From Sulfuritalea sp. (GTDB taxonomy: Bacteria > Pseudomonadota > Gammaproteobacteria > Burkholderiales > Rhodocyclaceae), in NCBI GenBank assembly GCA_030696505.1, contig JAUYSD010000168.1:1-47804 (forward strand): a DNA stretch of 47,804 nucleotides, written 5' to 3'. The stretch's first letter is position 1, and each line of letters starts with the position of its first letter. Positions 24,077-32,841 of this stretch are shown piece by piece. A program made the position numbers and the translations under genes. Under the pieces are notes generated by a model. That model was not told the DNA's origin, did no database searches, and was given only the letters and a program-made list of their open reading frames with translations.

Positions 24077-26671
24077 ATGGAAATCGGAAGAAGAGGTTTC
24101 ATCAAGGGCATGGGCGCCCTCGGCGGCGCGGCGGCTTCCGGCGTCGGTTTCGATGCCCTCGCTGCGGCGGCGAAAGCCAAACCCGCGGCGGCGGCCAAGT
24201 CGATGGAAGTCAAGACCTACAAGTCCGGCTGCTCGATTTGCCCGAACTTCTGCGGCATCCAAGGCAACGTGGTGAATGGCATCGTCAAGTCCATCTATCC
24301 CGATGCTGCGCGCGCCGAGGTTTACAACCATGGCATCTGCCCCAAGGGTGCTTCGGGCATGTACAACACTTACGACCCTTATCGGCTGAAGAAGCCGCTG
24401 AAGCGCACCAACCCGAAGAAGGGACCGAATGAGAACCCCGGCTTTGTCGAGATCAGCTGGGAAGAAGCTTTCTCGCTGGTGGCGGAACGGCTCAAGAAGA
24501 TCAAGGCCGACAATCCGTCGAAGCTGGTTTTCCAGTGGGGCCAGGGCAAGTACCTTATCGGCGACACCAACCTGAAAGCCTGGTGCGGCGCCTTCGGCAC
24601 GCCGAACGCGATACACCGCACGACGCTGTGCGAGGCGGCGCGGCACGTCGCGGATGAACTGACCTGGGGCTATCACGGCCATCTGCCGGACCTGAAATAC
24701 ACCAATCTGCTGCTCAATTTCGGCGCCAACTATCACGAAGGCGAGCAGACCTCGCGCTGGCTCGACTGGGCGACAGCCCAGGGCCGCGAACGCGGCTTGA
24801 AGACGGTTGTCATGGATCCGCGCCTGTCCGGTTGTGCCGCCAAGGCTGACGAATGGGTTCCGGTGCGACCGGGCAAGGACGTGGCGATGATCCTTGCCAT
24901 GTGCAAGGTGTTGATCGACGCCGGCACGATCGACGAGGAATTTCTCACCACCTACACCAACTCGCCGCAACTGGTGGGCGCCGACGGCAAGATCGTCACG
25001 GACAAGGACGGCAAGACACCGCTGGTCTGGGATACGGTGAGCAACACCGCCTCGGCTTACACGGCCAACGTCAAGCCGGCGCTCAAGGGCAGCTACACGG
25101 TCGACGGCAAGCCGGTACGCACCGCGTTCACGGTGTTCGCCGAAAGCCTGAAGGACGTCACGCCACAATATGCCGAAGAAGTGGCCGGCGTACCTGCCGC
25201 CACCATCACGCGCCTTGCCGCAACTTTCGCCAAGGAAGCGCATATCGGCGAGTTCAAGGAAATCGACGGCGTCAAACTGCGTTATCGCCCGGTTGCGGCC
25301 TACACCTTCCGCGGACTTGCCGCCAAGGAGTTCGGCGTGCAGAACTCGCGTTCCCTGCTGATCCTAAATTCGCTGGTGGGAGCGATCGACGCCGTCGGCG
25401 GCTTCCTGCTCCACCACCCGAACAACCACCCCGAGTACCTGGAACCCGCGAAGTGCGACTATCCGCCGAAACGCACGGACATGCAGCAAACCGTGTTCCA
25501 TCCGAACTCCCATCACAACATCGGCCAGCAGACCAACATCACGCTGCTCGACCCGAAGTCCTGGGGGCTGGGCTACGTGCCCGAGATGCAGATGTTCTAC
25601 GGTACCAACCGCGCGGTTTCGACATCGAACGCCTGGCAGCAATTCGAGGGCATGGCCAAGACCTTCAACGTGGTGATCGATATTGTGATGACCGAAACCG
25701 CATGGTATGGGGATGTCGTCCTGCCCGACAAGACCTATCTCGAATCGTGGCACAACGCGCCGGCCAAGACTCACCCCGAGATGACCGGCATCGTTGCGAT
25801 CCGCCAGCCGATGACCAATCCCTACAACCTCGAACACAATGCCTCCTCGATAATCTTCGAGCTGGCCAAGCGCGTCGGCTTCCGCGACAAATATCTTGAA
25901 AACCTGAACAAGGGCTGGAAGCTCAAGGAGGTCCAGTTCAAGCCGGGCCGCGACTACACGACCGAAGAACAGGTCGAGGTGATCTGGACCGACAAGACCA
26001 AGAAGGATTTCGCCTATGCCAAGGAACATGGTTTCGTCGCCAAGAAGCTGGACGTCAAGGGCAAGTATCTGCACGGGGTCGATCCGGTGTTCAAGGGGCC
26101 TGGCAAGCCGAAGTTCAAGCTATATGCCGATCACTTCGTCGGTACCTATGAAACAGTCGAGAAGGTCGTCAAGGCCAACAACATCACCCGGATCGACCTG
26201 GCCAAATACAAGCTGGCCTACTCGCCGATCCCGACCAAGGAGCATGCTTTCCCGACGCCGCATCGCGAAGCCAAGGACTTCCCCTTCTACCTGATAACGC
26301 ACAAATCAATGCATCGCTACCAGTCCGGCAACACGGTCAACAACGTGATCACCAATCAGGCGCTGGGATCGGATCTCGAAACCAACTACGTCGCGATCAA
26401 TGCCGCAACGGCCAAGCAGATGGGCATCAAGGACGGCGATACGGTGCAGATCGAAACCCGCGTCGGCAAGGTCAAGGGCACGGCCAAACTTACCCAGGGC
26501 GTGCGTCCCGATACCCTGGCGGTGTCCTATCACTACGGGCAGTGGAGCCCCGGCTATGCCCCGGCCGCCAAGCAAGGAACCTGGATCAACCAAGTGCTGG
26601 AGTTGCACCCGGACGTTCCGTCGGGCATGAACTCCTTCAACGATACCAAGTGCAAGCTGACCAAGGCATAA
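24077..26671 (+). CDS. Tat-exported molybdopterin oxidoreductase 2, catalytic subunit (ArrA/PsrA-type)
   Basis: 864 aa. The Tat leader is RRGFIKG (R5R6). The complete proximal [4Fe-4S] motif is C52-x2-C55-x3-C59-x28-C88. C185 in TTLCEAARH is at the molybdenum-ligand position. LKRTNPKKG followed by FVEISWEEA recalls the ArrA/ArxA branch as I remember it, but that needs a tree. AGGAG precedes ATG 24077. An Fe-S subunit, a diheme cytochrome c, a TorD chaperone and a ferredoxin follow with gaps of 14 bp or less, and there is no membrane anchor. Electrons therefore probably pass through periplasmic cytochromes rather than directly to quinone. Substrate unknown; oxyanion reduction or oxidation are both possible. 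Confidence 0.85.
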   Translation: MEIGRRGFIKGMGALGGAAASGVGFDALAAAAKAKPAAAAKSMEVKTYKSGCSICPNFCGIQGNVVNGIVKSIYPDAARAEVYNHGICPKGASGMYNTYDPYRLKKPLKRTNPKKGPNENPGFVEISWEEAFSLVAERLKKIKADNPSKLVFQWGQGKYLIGDTNLKAWCGAFGTPNAIHRTTLCEAARHVADELTWGYHGHLPDLKYTNLLLNFGANYHEGEQTSRWLDWATAQGRERGLKTVVMDPRLSGCAAKADEWVPVRPGKDVAMILAMCKVLIDAGTIDEEFLTTYTNSPQLVGADGKIVTDKDGKTPLVWDTVSNTASAYTANVKPALKGSYTVDGKPVRTAFTVFAESLKDVTPQYAEEVAGVPAATITRLAATFAKEAHIGEFKEIDGVKLRYRPVAAYTFRGLAAKEFGVQNSRSLLILNSLVGAIDAVGGFLLHHPNNHPEYLEPAKCDYPPKRTDMQQTVFHPNSHHNIGQQTNITLLDPKSWGLGYVPEMQMFYGTNRAVSTSNAWQQFEGMAKTFNVVIDIVMTETAWYGDVVLPDKTYLESWHNAPAKTHPEMTGIVAIRQPMTNPYNLEHNASSIIFELAKRVGFRDKYLENLNKGWKLKEVQFKPGRDYTTEEQVEVIWTDKTKKDFAYAKEHGFVAKKLDVKGKYLHGVDPVFKGPGKPKFKLYADHFVGTYETVEKVVKANNITRIDLAKYKLAYSPIPTKEHAFPTPHREAKDFPFYLITHKSMHRYQSGNTVNNVITNQALGSDLETNYVAINAATAKQMGIKDGDTVQIETRVGKVKGTAKLTQGVRPDTLAVSYHYGQWSPGYAPAAKQGTWINQVLELHPDVPSGMNSFNDTKCKLTKA

Positions 26672-26685
26672 GGGAGTAAACCATC

Positions 26686-27378
26686 ATGGCAAAATTTGGA
26701 CGACTCATAGACACCAAGCGCTGCATCGGCTGCCGCTCCTGCGTGGCCGCCTGCGCGGTGGAAAATCACTTCACTCCCGATGCGCAGTGGAACGCGATGA
26801 TCGAGTACGAGGTGGGCACCTACCCCGAAGTACACAAGATCTACCAGACGATGAACTGCATGCACTGCGAAAAGCCGTCATGCAAGGCCATCTGCGACAA
26901 GATCGGGGTCAAGGCGATCAGCAAGAACGAATATGGCGTGGTGCTGTTCGATTACAAGAAATGCATCGGCTGCGGCTACTGCGCATCCGTCTGCCCGTAT
27001 GGCGTGCCGCAGATGAATACCGAGCTGAAGCCCCTGAATCCCGGCAAGGGCGCGCAGGGCATGGAGACCATCGCCCAGGCCGATCGGCACCCGACGCATC
27101 AGAAGAAGGCCAAGTCTGCCGAGAAGTGCACCTTCTGCTGGCACAAGATCGAAAAGGCGATCAAGGACGGCAAGCAGGATCGCATCGGCAAGGATCAGGA
27201 TTACACGCCGGCCTGCGATCTGGTCTGCCCGACGCAGGCCCGCTGGTTCGGCGACCTCGATGATCCGAAGTCGGAAATTTCGATGCGCATCAAGGCGACC
27301 AATGCCGTACAACTGAAGACGCATTTCGGCAACAAGCCGCAGGTGTATTACACGCTGGACAAAGGAGCCAAGTCATGA
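26686..27378 (+). CDS. Four-cluster [4Fe-4S] electron-transfer subunit of molybdoenzyme 2
   Basis: 230 aa, DmsB/ArrB/PsrB-type. Cys groups CIGCRSCVAAC, CMHCEKPSCKAIC, CIGCGYCASVCP, and CTFCWHK with CDLVCP give four [4Fe-4S] clusters. No signal peptide, so export with the catalytic subunit is expected. A Lys-rich insert of about 40 residues lies between the third and fourth Cys groups. AGGGAG precedes ATG 26686. It overlaps the cytochrome gene downstream by 4 bp (ATGA). It relays electrons between the Mo subunit and, by position, the diheme cytochrome. Confidence 0.9.
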   Translation: MAKFGRLIDTKRCIGCRSCVAACAVENHFTPDAQWNAMIEYEVGTYPEVHKIYQTMNCMHCEKPSCKAICDKIGVKAISKNEYGVVLFDYKKCIGCGYCASVCPYGVPQMNTELKPLNPGKGAQGMETIAQADRHPTHQKKAKSAEKCTFCWHKIEKAIKDGKQDRIGKDQDYTPACDLVCPTQARWFGDLDDPKSEISMRIKATNAVQLKTHFGNKPQVYYTLDKGAKS

Positions 27379-27707
27379 GACTACTGTTTGCATCAATGGC
27401 GCTGGGTTTGAGCCTGGCCATGGCACCGGCTTTCAGTGCCGACGCACCGGTCAAGAAAAAGATGGTGTTTTCCGGCAAACCGTCGATGGCCGTCGAAGGA
27501 CGTTTCCACAAACTGCACGAGAAGCAGGAAAAGCTCGACTGCGCCGATTGCCACGAGAAGGTGCAGGAAGACATCCTCTACCTGCGCAAGGACGACCGCA
27601 TGTCGAAGGCACTGGCAGATGAGGGCCAGTCCGACCGCAAGGGCTGTCTGACTTGCCACAAGCCCGGTTACAAGCCGAACGGGCCGCACTCGTTCTGGGG
27701 AGTTTGA
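27375..27707 (+). CDS. Small periplasmic diheme cytochrome c
   Basis: 110 aa with a Sec signal peptide (residues 1-22, ending AFSA). Two heme c attachment sites, CADCH and CLTCH, and several His residues (FHKLH, HEK, PHSF) that could be second axial ligands. It overlaps the Fe-S subunit gene by 4 bp, so it is very likely a subunit or dedicated partner of molybdoenzyme 2. It replaces the NrfD membrane anchor present in operon 1. I do not recognise a named family. Confidence 0.8.
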   Translation: MRLLFASMALGLSLAMAPAFSADAPVKKKMVFSGKPSMAVEGRFHKLHEKQEKLDCADCHEKVQEDILYLRKDDRMSKALADEGQSDRKGCLTCHKPGYKPNGPHSFWGV

Positions 27708-27709
27708 GC

Positions 27710-28393
27710 ATGAGCTCGACCGCGACACTGGCGGATGTTGCCGGGCGCCGCGGCCGCACCTATTGGCTGCTGGCCCGGGGCTTTGCCGAGGCGCCGGGAA
27801 GCGTGCTTCTCGGCGAACTCATCACGGCGCTTGGTCCGGTGAATCCCGCCGAACCCCTGGCGGCAGAGACCGCCGCCTTCGCCGATGCCCTGCACTCGGC
27901 CCTCAGCGCGGACGCTGCGTCGGATGCTTTAGCCATAGAGTTCACCCGCTTGTTCGGCGGCATCTCCGAGTCCTACGGCGGACCGCCGCCGTTCGAATCG
28001 GTGGTGCGCAGCGGCAACTGGGGCGGTGATATTGCGCTGGCCGTGGTGGCCGCCTACGCCGATGCCGAAATCGTGCCGCCGCTGCCCGATGCCAGCCCGC
28101 CCGATCACCTTGCGGCTGAATTACGTTTCCTCGCCATCGCCTGCCATCGCGAAGGCCAGGCGTGGCAGGCGGATGACACCCAGGCGGCGATGGACTGGGT
28201 AGGTCGCGAACGAGACTTCCTTGATCAGCATGTCTTGCGCTGGGTTCCCGAGTATTGCCGGCAGGCCGCCGGAATGGCGGAAACTCCGTTCTACCGTGCC
28301 CTGCTGGCGCTGACGCCGCGTGCCTGTGAGCTCGATCGCGAAGACATCGATGCCATTTTTGAATCCGTGCCATCCTTCGCCGAGAATGTCTGA
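27710..28393 (+). CDS. TorD-family molybdoenzyme chaperone
   Basis: 227 aa from ATG 27710, two bases after the cytochrome stop. The TorD pattern is visible: RGRTYWLLARGFAEAP, then AIEFTRLFGG and GGPPPFESV, and a helical C-terminal half with FLDQHVLRWV. Presumed cytoplasmic chaperone for the catalytic subunit at 24077. Normal family length, unlike the extended paralogue of operon 1. Overlaps the ferredoxin gene by 8 bp. Confidence 0.87.
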   Translation: MSSTATLADVAGRRGRTYWLLARGFAEAPGSVLLGELITALGPVNPAEPLAAETAAFADALHSALSADAASDALAIEFTRLFGGISESYGGPPPFESVVRSGNWGGDIALAVVAAYADAEIVPPLPDASPPDHLAAELRFLAIACHREGQAWQADDTQAAMDWVGRERDFLDQHVLRWVPEYCRQAAGMAETPFYRALLALTPRACELDREDIDAIFESVPSFAENV

Positions 28394-30044
28394 TCCCTTC
28401 GTACCGCCGTTTTTTTTCAGTCCTCCTGCTCAAGCTGGCGGTATGTCCGGATTGAGATTCATGGCGCCGGGTACCCCGGTCCCGCACGATGGAGTGGTCT
28501 ATCGGTCGCGCGGTTCGGTGCTGATTGCGGGCGACACAGCGTCCGCCGCAGAAGCGGCGCGCGAACTGGTTCGGCGCGCGCCGAACTTGCGCATAGCCCT
28601 GTTTGCGCCTGGGGTGGCGGCGCTCGGCGATCTGCCGACGACGGTCAAGGCGGTCGGCGGGCGCATCGTTTCGCTGCGAGGTCATCTCGGGCGATTTTCC
28701 GCGTCTGTTCGCGTCGCCGTCGATAAGGCCGAAGACGCCGGAATATTCAGCGGCAACGCGGACCGGCACTTCGATCTGGTGCTCGACCTTTGTCGCGAGC
28801 CGTTGCTGCAGCAAAGCGTGCTGCCCCATGGCTACTATGCGCCGGGCGACGATGCAACGGCTCTGGCCCGGGCACTGGACAGCCTGCCGCAACTGACGGG
28901 TGATTTCCACAAGCCGAAGTATGTGAACTACCGTCCGCAACTCTGCGCCCATGGAGCGATGGGGGTTGCCGGCTGCGGGCGTTGCCTCGATGTCTGCGCC
29001 ACCCAGGCGATTCGTTCGAGCGGCGAAAAGATCGAGGTGGACCCCTACCTCTGCCAGGGCTGCGCCGGCTGCACCTTGGTTTGCCCGAGCGGGGCACTCG
29101 AATTTCAGCATCCGGCCCCGGGAACCCTGCAGGCGTTGTTGGATGAACGTCTCGAAAAATCGGGCGAAATTTCGCCAAGGTCGATTCTGGTGGTGCACGA
29201 CGCCGCGGCGCGCCATCTATTGCCCGTCACCGAGGCGTCCGGGGCGCTTTTCCTGGAGGTGAATCCCCTGCCCGCATTCTCGGACCTGATGTGGCTCAAG
29301 ACCCTGGTGGATGGCGTCGGCGGTCTGGTCCTGGTACTGGCGCCGACGACCCCGCCGCAGAGCCGCCAGTTGATCGAGTTCAAGCTGGAGGAACTGCGCA
29401 GCATACTGGCCGAGCTGGGTTGCGATCCCGAGGTACTGCAAATCGCCGCTCCTCAGGATGTTGCCATGGCGATCGAACAAATCAGGAACACTGCCTGCCC
29501 GCCTGCCATGACTGCGCCGGCCGCAGGCTCCGCCGTGAATGGAAAACGGGAAAGCCTGCTGGCGCTGATCGACGCGCTCGGTGCAAGCAGAAAAACGGAT
29601 GGGCGAGCCAACGCGCCCCGCGCGCTCGCGACCGGGGCAGGATTTGGCACGGTATTGGTGGATGCCGGGAAATGTAGCCTCTGTCTGGCATGCACGCATT
29701 TGTGCCCGACCGGGGCGCTTGGTGGTCAGCTCGATCCGGCGCCGTTGCTGTTGTTCAAGGAAAGTCTTTGCATTCAGTGCGATCTGTGCCGCGCCGGATG
29801 TCCGGAACAGGCGATTGCGCTGCAGCCGCGCTTTTTGCCTAGCCCGGCAGCACGCAATGCGGCGCGCGAACTGGCCAGCGATCAGCTGGCGGCATGCAGC
29901 AGTTGCGGAACACCGTTTATCGGCCGGCGCAAGCTGGCCCTGAGTCTGGCGCTGATGCGGGAACACGCGAAGGACATGCCGGGCGGCATCGACAGCCTGC
30001 GGATGTGTCCCGCCTGTCGGCAACGGAAAACAATGCTGGGCTAA
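28386..30044 (+). CDS. Multi-[4Fe-4S] ferredoxin-type protein of molybdoenzyme operon 2
   Basis: 552 aa from ATG 28386, no signal peptide. An N-terminal domain of about 180 residues without Cys clusters is followed by C-x9-C-x2-C-x3-C (CAHGAMGVAGCGRCLDVC) and CQGCAGCTLVCP. A linker of about 200 residues then leads to CSLCLACTHLCP and CIQCDLCRAGCP, and a C-terminal pair of CxxC knuckles (CSSCG, CPACR). The iron-sulfur layout matches the shorter protein at 6898-7995 of operon 1. The repeated association with a TorD gene suggests a redox role in enzyme maturation or a cytoplasmic electron input. The exact function is not known to me. Confidence 0.78.
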   Translation: MSDPFVPPFFFSPPAQAGGMSGLRFMAPGTPVPHDGVVYRSRGSVLIAGDTASAAEAARELVRRAPNLRIALFAPGVAALGDLPTTVKAVGGRIVSLRGHLGRFSASVRVAVDKAEDAGIFSGNADRHFDLVLDLCREPLLQQSVLPHGYYAPGDDATALARALDSLPQLTGDFHKPKYVNYRPQLCAHGAMGVAGCGRCLDVCATQAIRSSGEKIEVDPYLCQGCAGCTLVCPSGALEFQHPAPGTLQALLDERLEKSGEISPRSILVVHDAAARHLLPVTEASGALFLEVNPLPAFSDLMWLKTLVDGVGGLVLVLAPTTPPQSRQLIEFKLEELRSILAELGCDPEVLQIAAPQDVAMAIEQIRNTACPPAMTAPAAGSAVNGKRESLLALIDALGASRKTDGRANAPRALATGAGFGTVLVDAGKCSLCLACTHLCPTGALGGQLDPAPLLLFKESLCIQCDLCRAGCPEQAIALQPRFLPSPAARNAARELASDQLAACSSCGTPFIGRRKLALSLALMREHAKDMPGGIDSLRMCPACRQRKTMLG

Positions 30045-30051
30045 TGGAACA

Positions 30052-30069
30052 TGTCACTGTTAAGGGACA
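30052..30069. promoter_or_regulatory. Dyad upstream of the sigma-54 promoter of the cytochrome operon
   Basis: TGTCACTGTTAAGGGACA, an imperfect palindrome (TGTCnCT/AGnGACA), centred about 84 bp upstream of the -24 element. It differs from the GTTAC sites, so another activator may act here. Confidence 0.4.
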
Positions 30070-30142
30070 GGCGTCTTGATTTCGCGACAAATCCAAGGCA
30101 ATCTCCAGCACGCGTTGGCCGGCTGCGGGCAGGAATGCATGG

Positions 30143-30158
30143 TGGCACGCGGATTGCA
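30143..30158 (+). promoter_or_regulatory. Perfect-consensus sigma-54 promoter of the CbcL-like operon
   Basis: TGGCACGCGGATTGCA matches TGGCACG-N4-TTGCA at every fixed position. It lies 132 bp upstream of the first cytochrome start and is the best sigma-54 site in the window. Confidence 0.85.
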
Positions 30159-30289
30159 GCTTTACTAGGAGTTGGAAATTTCATCAAGCCGAAGCCGCTG
30201 GCCCGTCCGGCGTTTTCCAGTCATTCGTTGAGGCGTTTCTGCGGCAGCTCAAGCGTTCAATTTTTCTGTAACCTTTTCGGAGCCGAACC

Positions 30290-30634
30290 ATGAAAATCAA
30301 AACTTCCCTATTGCTGACGGGATCACTGTTCGTCGTCCTGGCCGGGCTGGCGCCCGTGCATGCGGCGTTCGATGAAGCTGCGGCCAAGGCGCTCGCAAAG
30401 AAGAATGATTGCTTCAAATGCCATGCCGTCGACAAGACCAAGAAGGGGCCGTCGTACAAGAAGATTTCCGCCAAGTACAAGGAAAAGAAACTCGGCGAAA
30501 AAGAGGCCATCAAGCAGATGACTGAAGGCAAGAAGGTCAAGCTCGAGGACGGCACCGAAGAGGATCACAAGATCATCGAAACCAAGGATCCGAAAGAGTT
30601 GAGCAATCTGGCTCAGTGGATTTTGTCGCACTGA
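30290..30634 (+). CDS. Small monoheme cytochrome c (class I-like)
   Basis: 114 aa with a signal peptide (cleavage after about residue 24, PVHA). One heme site, CFKCH, is followed by KTKKGPSY as in small class I cytochromes. The usual C-terminal axial Met-Pro segment is not seen; a conserved DHKII sits there, and the paralogue at 32842 has KHPII. His may thus be the sixth ligand, giving a low potential (inference). GGAGC precedes the ATG. First gene of the operon driven by the perfect sigma-54 promoter. Probably shuttles electrons to or from the membrane cytochrome encoded next. Confidence 0.85.
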   Translation: MKIKTSLLLTGSLFVVLAGLAPVHAAFDEAAAKALAKKNDCFKCHAVDKTKKGPSYKKISAKYKEKKLGEKEAIKQMTEGKKVKLEDGTEEDHKIIETKDPKELSNLAQWILSH

Positions 30635-30743
30635 TCCGATACAACCCGCCGGGGCCTTCGCACAAGGTCCCGGCTGCGTTTCCTGGTACCGTCGTTCGCG
30701 TGTGACCAGGCAGAAGAACAACGAGTAGCGGGGAAAGTGAATC

Positions 30744-32786
30744 ATGCGTACCAGCCAGTTTGCAGCGTGGGTAGTGGCAGCAACGGTCTATGTGGCCGGA
30801 TTTCTCGGCAGCGGACCATCGCTTGCGGCCCCAACCAAGGAAGCGGCCCCCGCGGCAGCGGCCAAGCTCGACAATGCCGGCTGCCAGAGCTGCCATGACG
30901 GCAAGAAGGGCAAGCTGGAAATGCTCGCCAGCAATGGCGAAAAGCGCGCGGTGCAGGCAGTCGTGCCGGACAAATATGCGACCAGCGTGCACGCCAAGAT
31001 GGATTGCGTTGCCTGCCACCTGGAAATCACCGACAACGTCGCGCCCCACCAGAAAGCTGCCGGGGTCAAGAAAGCCGAGTGCGCCCAGTGCCACCTCGAC
31101 CTCTGGGAAGCAACCAAGAAGCAGGGCAAGACCGCCGAGAAGCCCCGCCTCGGCATCGTTGCGGAAAACGTCGCCGCCTATAAGCAGTCCTTCCACGCCA
31201 AGCCGGACAAGGACGATCCGACCAAGTTGATGGCCATCTGCAGCGATTGTCACAATGTGCATACCTTTGACGTGCCGCCGCGCGGCACGGCCGAGCGCAA
31301 GGAGTGGCACCTCACCGTGCCCGATATCTGCGGCAGATGCCATGAGGATCACCTGGAGGAATGGAGCGAATCCATTCACGGCAAGGAAGCGGTCGACAAG
31401 AAGAACCTGAAGACGGCCGTCTGTTCGGACTGCCACACCACCCACGACATCATCGGCAGTTCCACCGACAAGGCCAAGTTGTCGATCACCGCCAGTTGCG
31501 GCGACTGCCACCAGGATGCCTTCAAGTCCTACAAGAATTCCTATCACGGTCAGGTCAATACCCTGGGCTACGCCTACACGGCGAAATGCTTCGACTGCCA
31601 CGGCAGCCACGCCATCCAGCCGTCGAAGGATCCGAAGTCGCGGATGAATGAAAAGAACCGGCTCAAGGCCTGCCAGAAGTGCCACAGCGGCAAGAAGGAT
31701 CTGCCGCTCGCCACCGCCGGCTTCCTGACTTTCAGCCCCCATGGCACCAGCGACAATTTCGACAAGTATCCGGAAATCTGGCTTACCACCAAGCTCATGG
31801 TGGCGCTGCTGATCGGCGTCTTCGTGTTCTTCTGGGCGCATTCCATACTCTGGTGGTATCGCGAGTACATGGACCGCAAGCAGGGCGTGCATCATTGGCA
31901 TATCCGTACCGGTGCGATACCCGAAGAGAAGCTGCCGTTTGACGAGCGGCGCGACGAACTGGGCAAGAAGCACGTGAGGCGTTTCGGACCGATGTGGCGC
32001 TTGGCGCACCTGCTGTTCGCGATCAGTGTGATGACTCTGGTTTTGACCGGGATGGCAGCGTTTTATGCCGAAACCGGCTGGGCCAAGGCGGTCATGGCAG
32101 CGTTCAACGGCCCGAGGACGGCTGGCCTGGTGCATCGCGTCGCGGCATTCACCATGCTCGGCATCTTCTTCATCCACCTGATTGCCGTGTCGATCAACAT
32201 CGGGCGCAAATGGAAGGACTTCAAGATATTCGGCCCCGATTCCTTCGTGCCGAACTGGAAGGACATGTACGACATGATCGGCATGTTCAAGTGGTTCGTC
32301 GGCAAGGGCCCGCGCCCGGCCATCGAGCGCTGGTCCTACTGGGAGAAGTTCGATTACTGGGCGGTGTTCTGGGGTATGGCGATCATCGGTGGCAGCGGCA
32401 TGATGCTGGCCTTCCCGCATATCGTCGCCTCGGTGCTGCCCGGCTGGGTGTTCAACGTGGCCATGGTGGTCCACGGCGAGGAAGCCTTCCTCGCGGCGGT
32501 GTTCCTGTTCACGGTGCATTTCTTCAACAACCACTTCCGCCCCGACAAGCTGCCGCCGCCGGATGTGGTGATGTTCACCGGCACCCAGTCGCTCGACGAG
32601 TTCAAGCATGAGCATGCGGCGCAGTACCAGCGCCTGGTCGACTCCGGCGAGCTGGAGAAGTATCTGGTGGATGCGCCGTCCAAGCCCTTCACGATCGGCT
32701 CGAAGATTCTCGGCCTGGTCCTGATCTTCTTCGGCCTGTCCCTGCTGGTGATGATCGCGATCGGTTTCTTCGGCGGCGGTCATTGA
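30744..32786 (+). CDS. CbcL-like nonaheme cytochrome c/cytochrome b fusion
   Basis: 680 aa. After a signal peptide or anchor (residues 1-28) come nine CxxCH heme sites (CQSCH, CVACH, CAQCH, CSDCH, CGRCH, CSDCH, CGDCH, CFDCH, CQKCH) in the first 320 residues. The C-terminal half has four to five transmembrane helices with His residues of a di-heme b-type HydC/FdnI domain. This nine-heme c plus b-type fusion is the plan of Geobacter CbcL, an inner-membrane quinol oxidoreductase feeding extracellular electron transfer. Here the quinol-side b hemes would exchange electrons with the flanking small cytochromes. Direction of flow is not certain. Confidence 0.85.
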   Translation: MRTSQFAAWVVAATVYVAGFLGSGPSLAAPTKEAAPAAAAKLDNAGCQSCHDGKKGKLEMLASNGEKRAVQAVVPDKYATSVHAKMDCVACHLEITDNVAPHQKAAGVKKAECAQCHLDLWEATKKQGKTAEKPRLGIVAENVAAYKQSFHAKPDKDDPTKLMAICSDCHNVHTFDVPPRGTAERKEWHLTVPDICGRCHEDHLEEWSESIHGKEAVDKKNLKTAVCSDCHTTHDIIGSSTDKAKLSITASCGDCHQDAFKSYKNSYHGQVNTLGYAYTAKCFDCHGSHAIQPSKDPKSRMNEKNRLKACQKCHSGKKDLPLATAGFLTFSPHGTSDNFDKYPEIWLTTKLMVALLIGVFVFFWAHSILWWYREYMDRKQGVHHWHIRTGAIPEEKLPFDERRDELGKKHVRRFGPMWRLAHLLFAISVMTLVLTGMAAFYAETGWAKAVMAAFNGPRTAGLVHRVAAFTMLGIFFIHLIAVSINIGRKWKDFKIFGPDSFVPNWKDMYDMIGMFKWFVGKGPRPAIERWSYWEKFDYWAVFWGMAIIGGSGMMLAFPHIVASVLPGWVFNVAMVVHGEEAFLAAVFLFTVHFFNNHFRPDKLPPPDVVMFTGTQSLDEFKHEHAAQYQRLVDSGELEKYLVDAPSKPFTIGSKILGLVLIFFGLSLLVMIAIGFFGGGH

Positions 32787-32841
32787 GCGATTGCCGCTTC
32801 AGGGCATGGGCCTTGAAGCGGGGCCGGCGGCGAAGGGCGTC

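Noticed and set aside
24077-26671. Naming enzyme 2 as arsenite oxidase ArxA or arsenate reductase ArrA
   Set aside because: Motif resemblance and the X-S-R regulators are suggestive, but there are no ars genes, the gene order differs from arx/arr operons, and no tree could be built.
30573-32783. A 736-codon open frame on the minus strand
   Set aside because: It is antisense to the multiheme CbcL-like gene; its His/Gln-rich composition reflects reverse-complemented codons.
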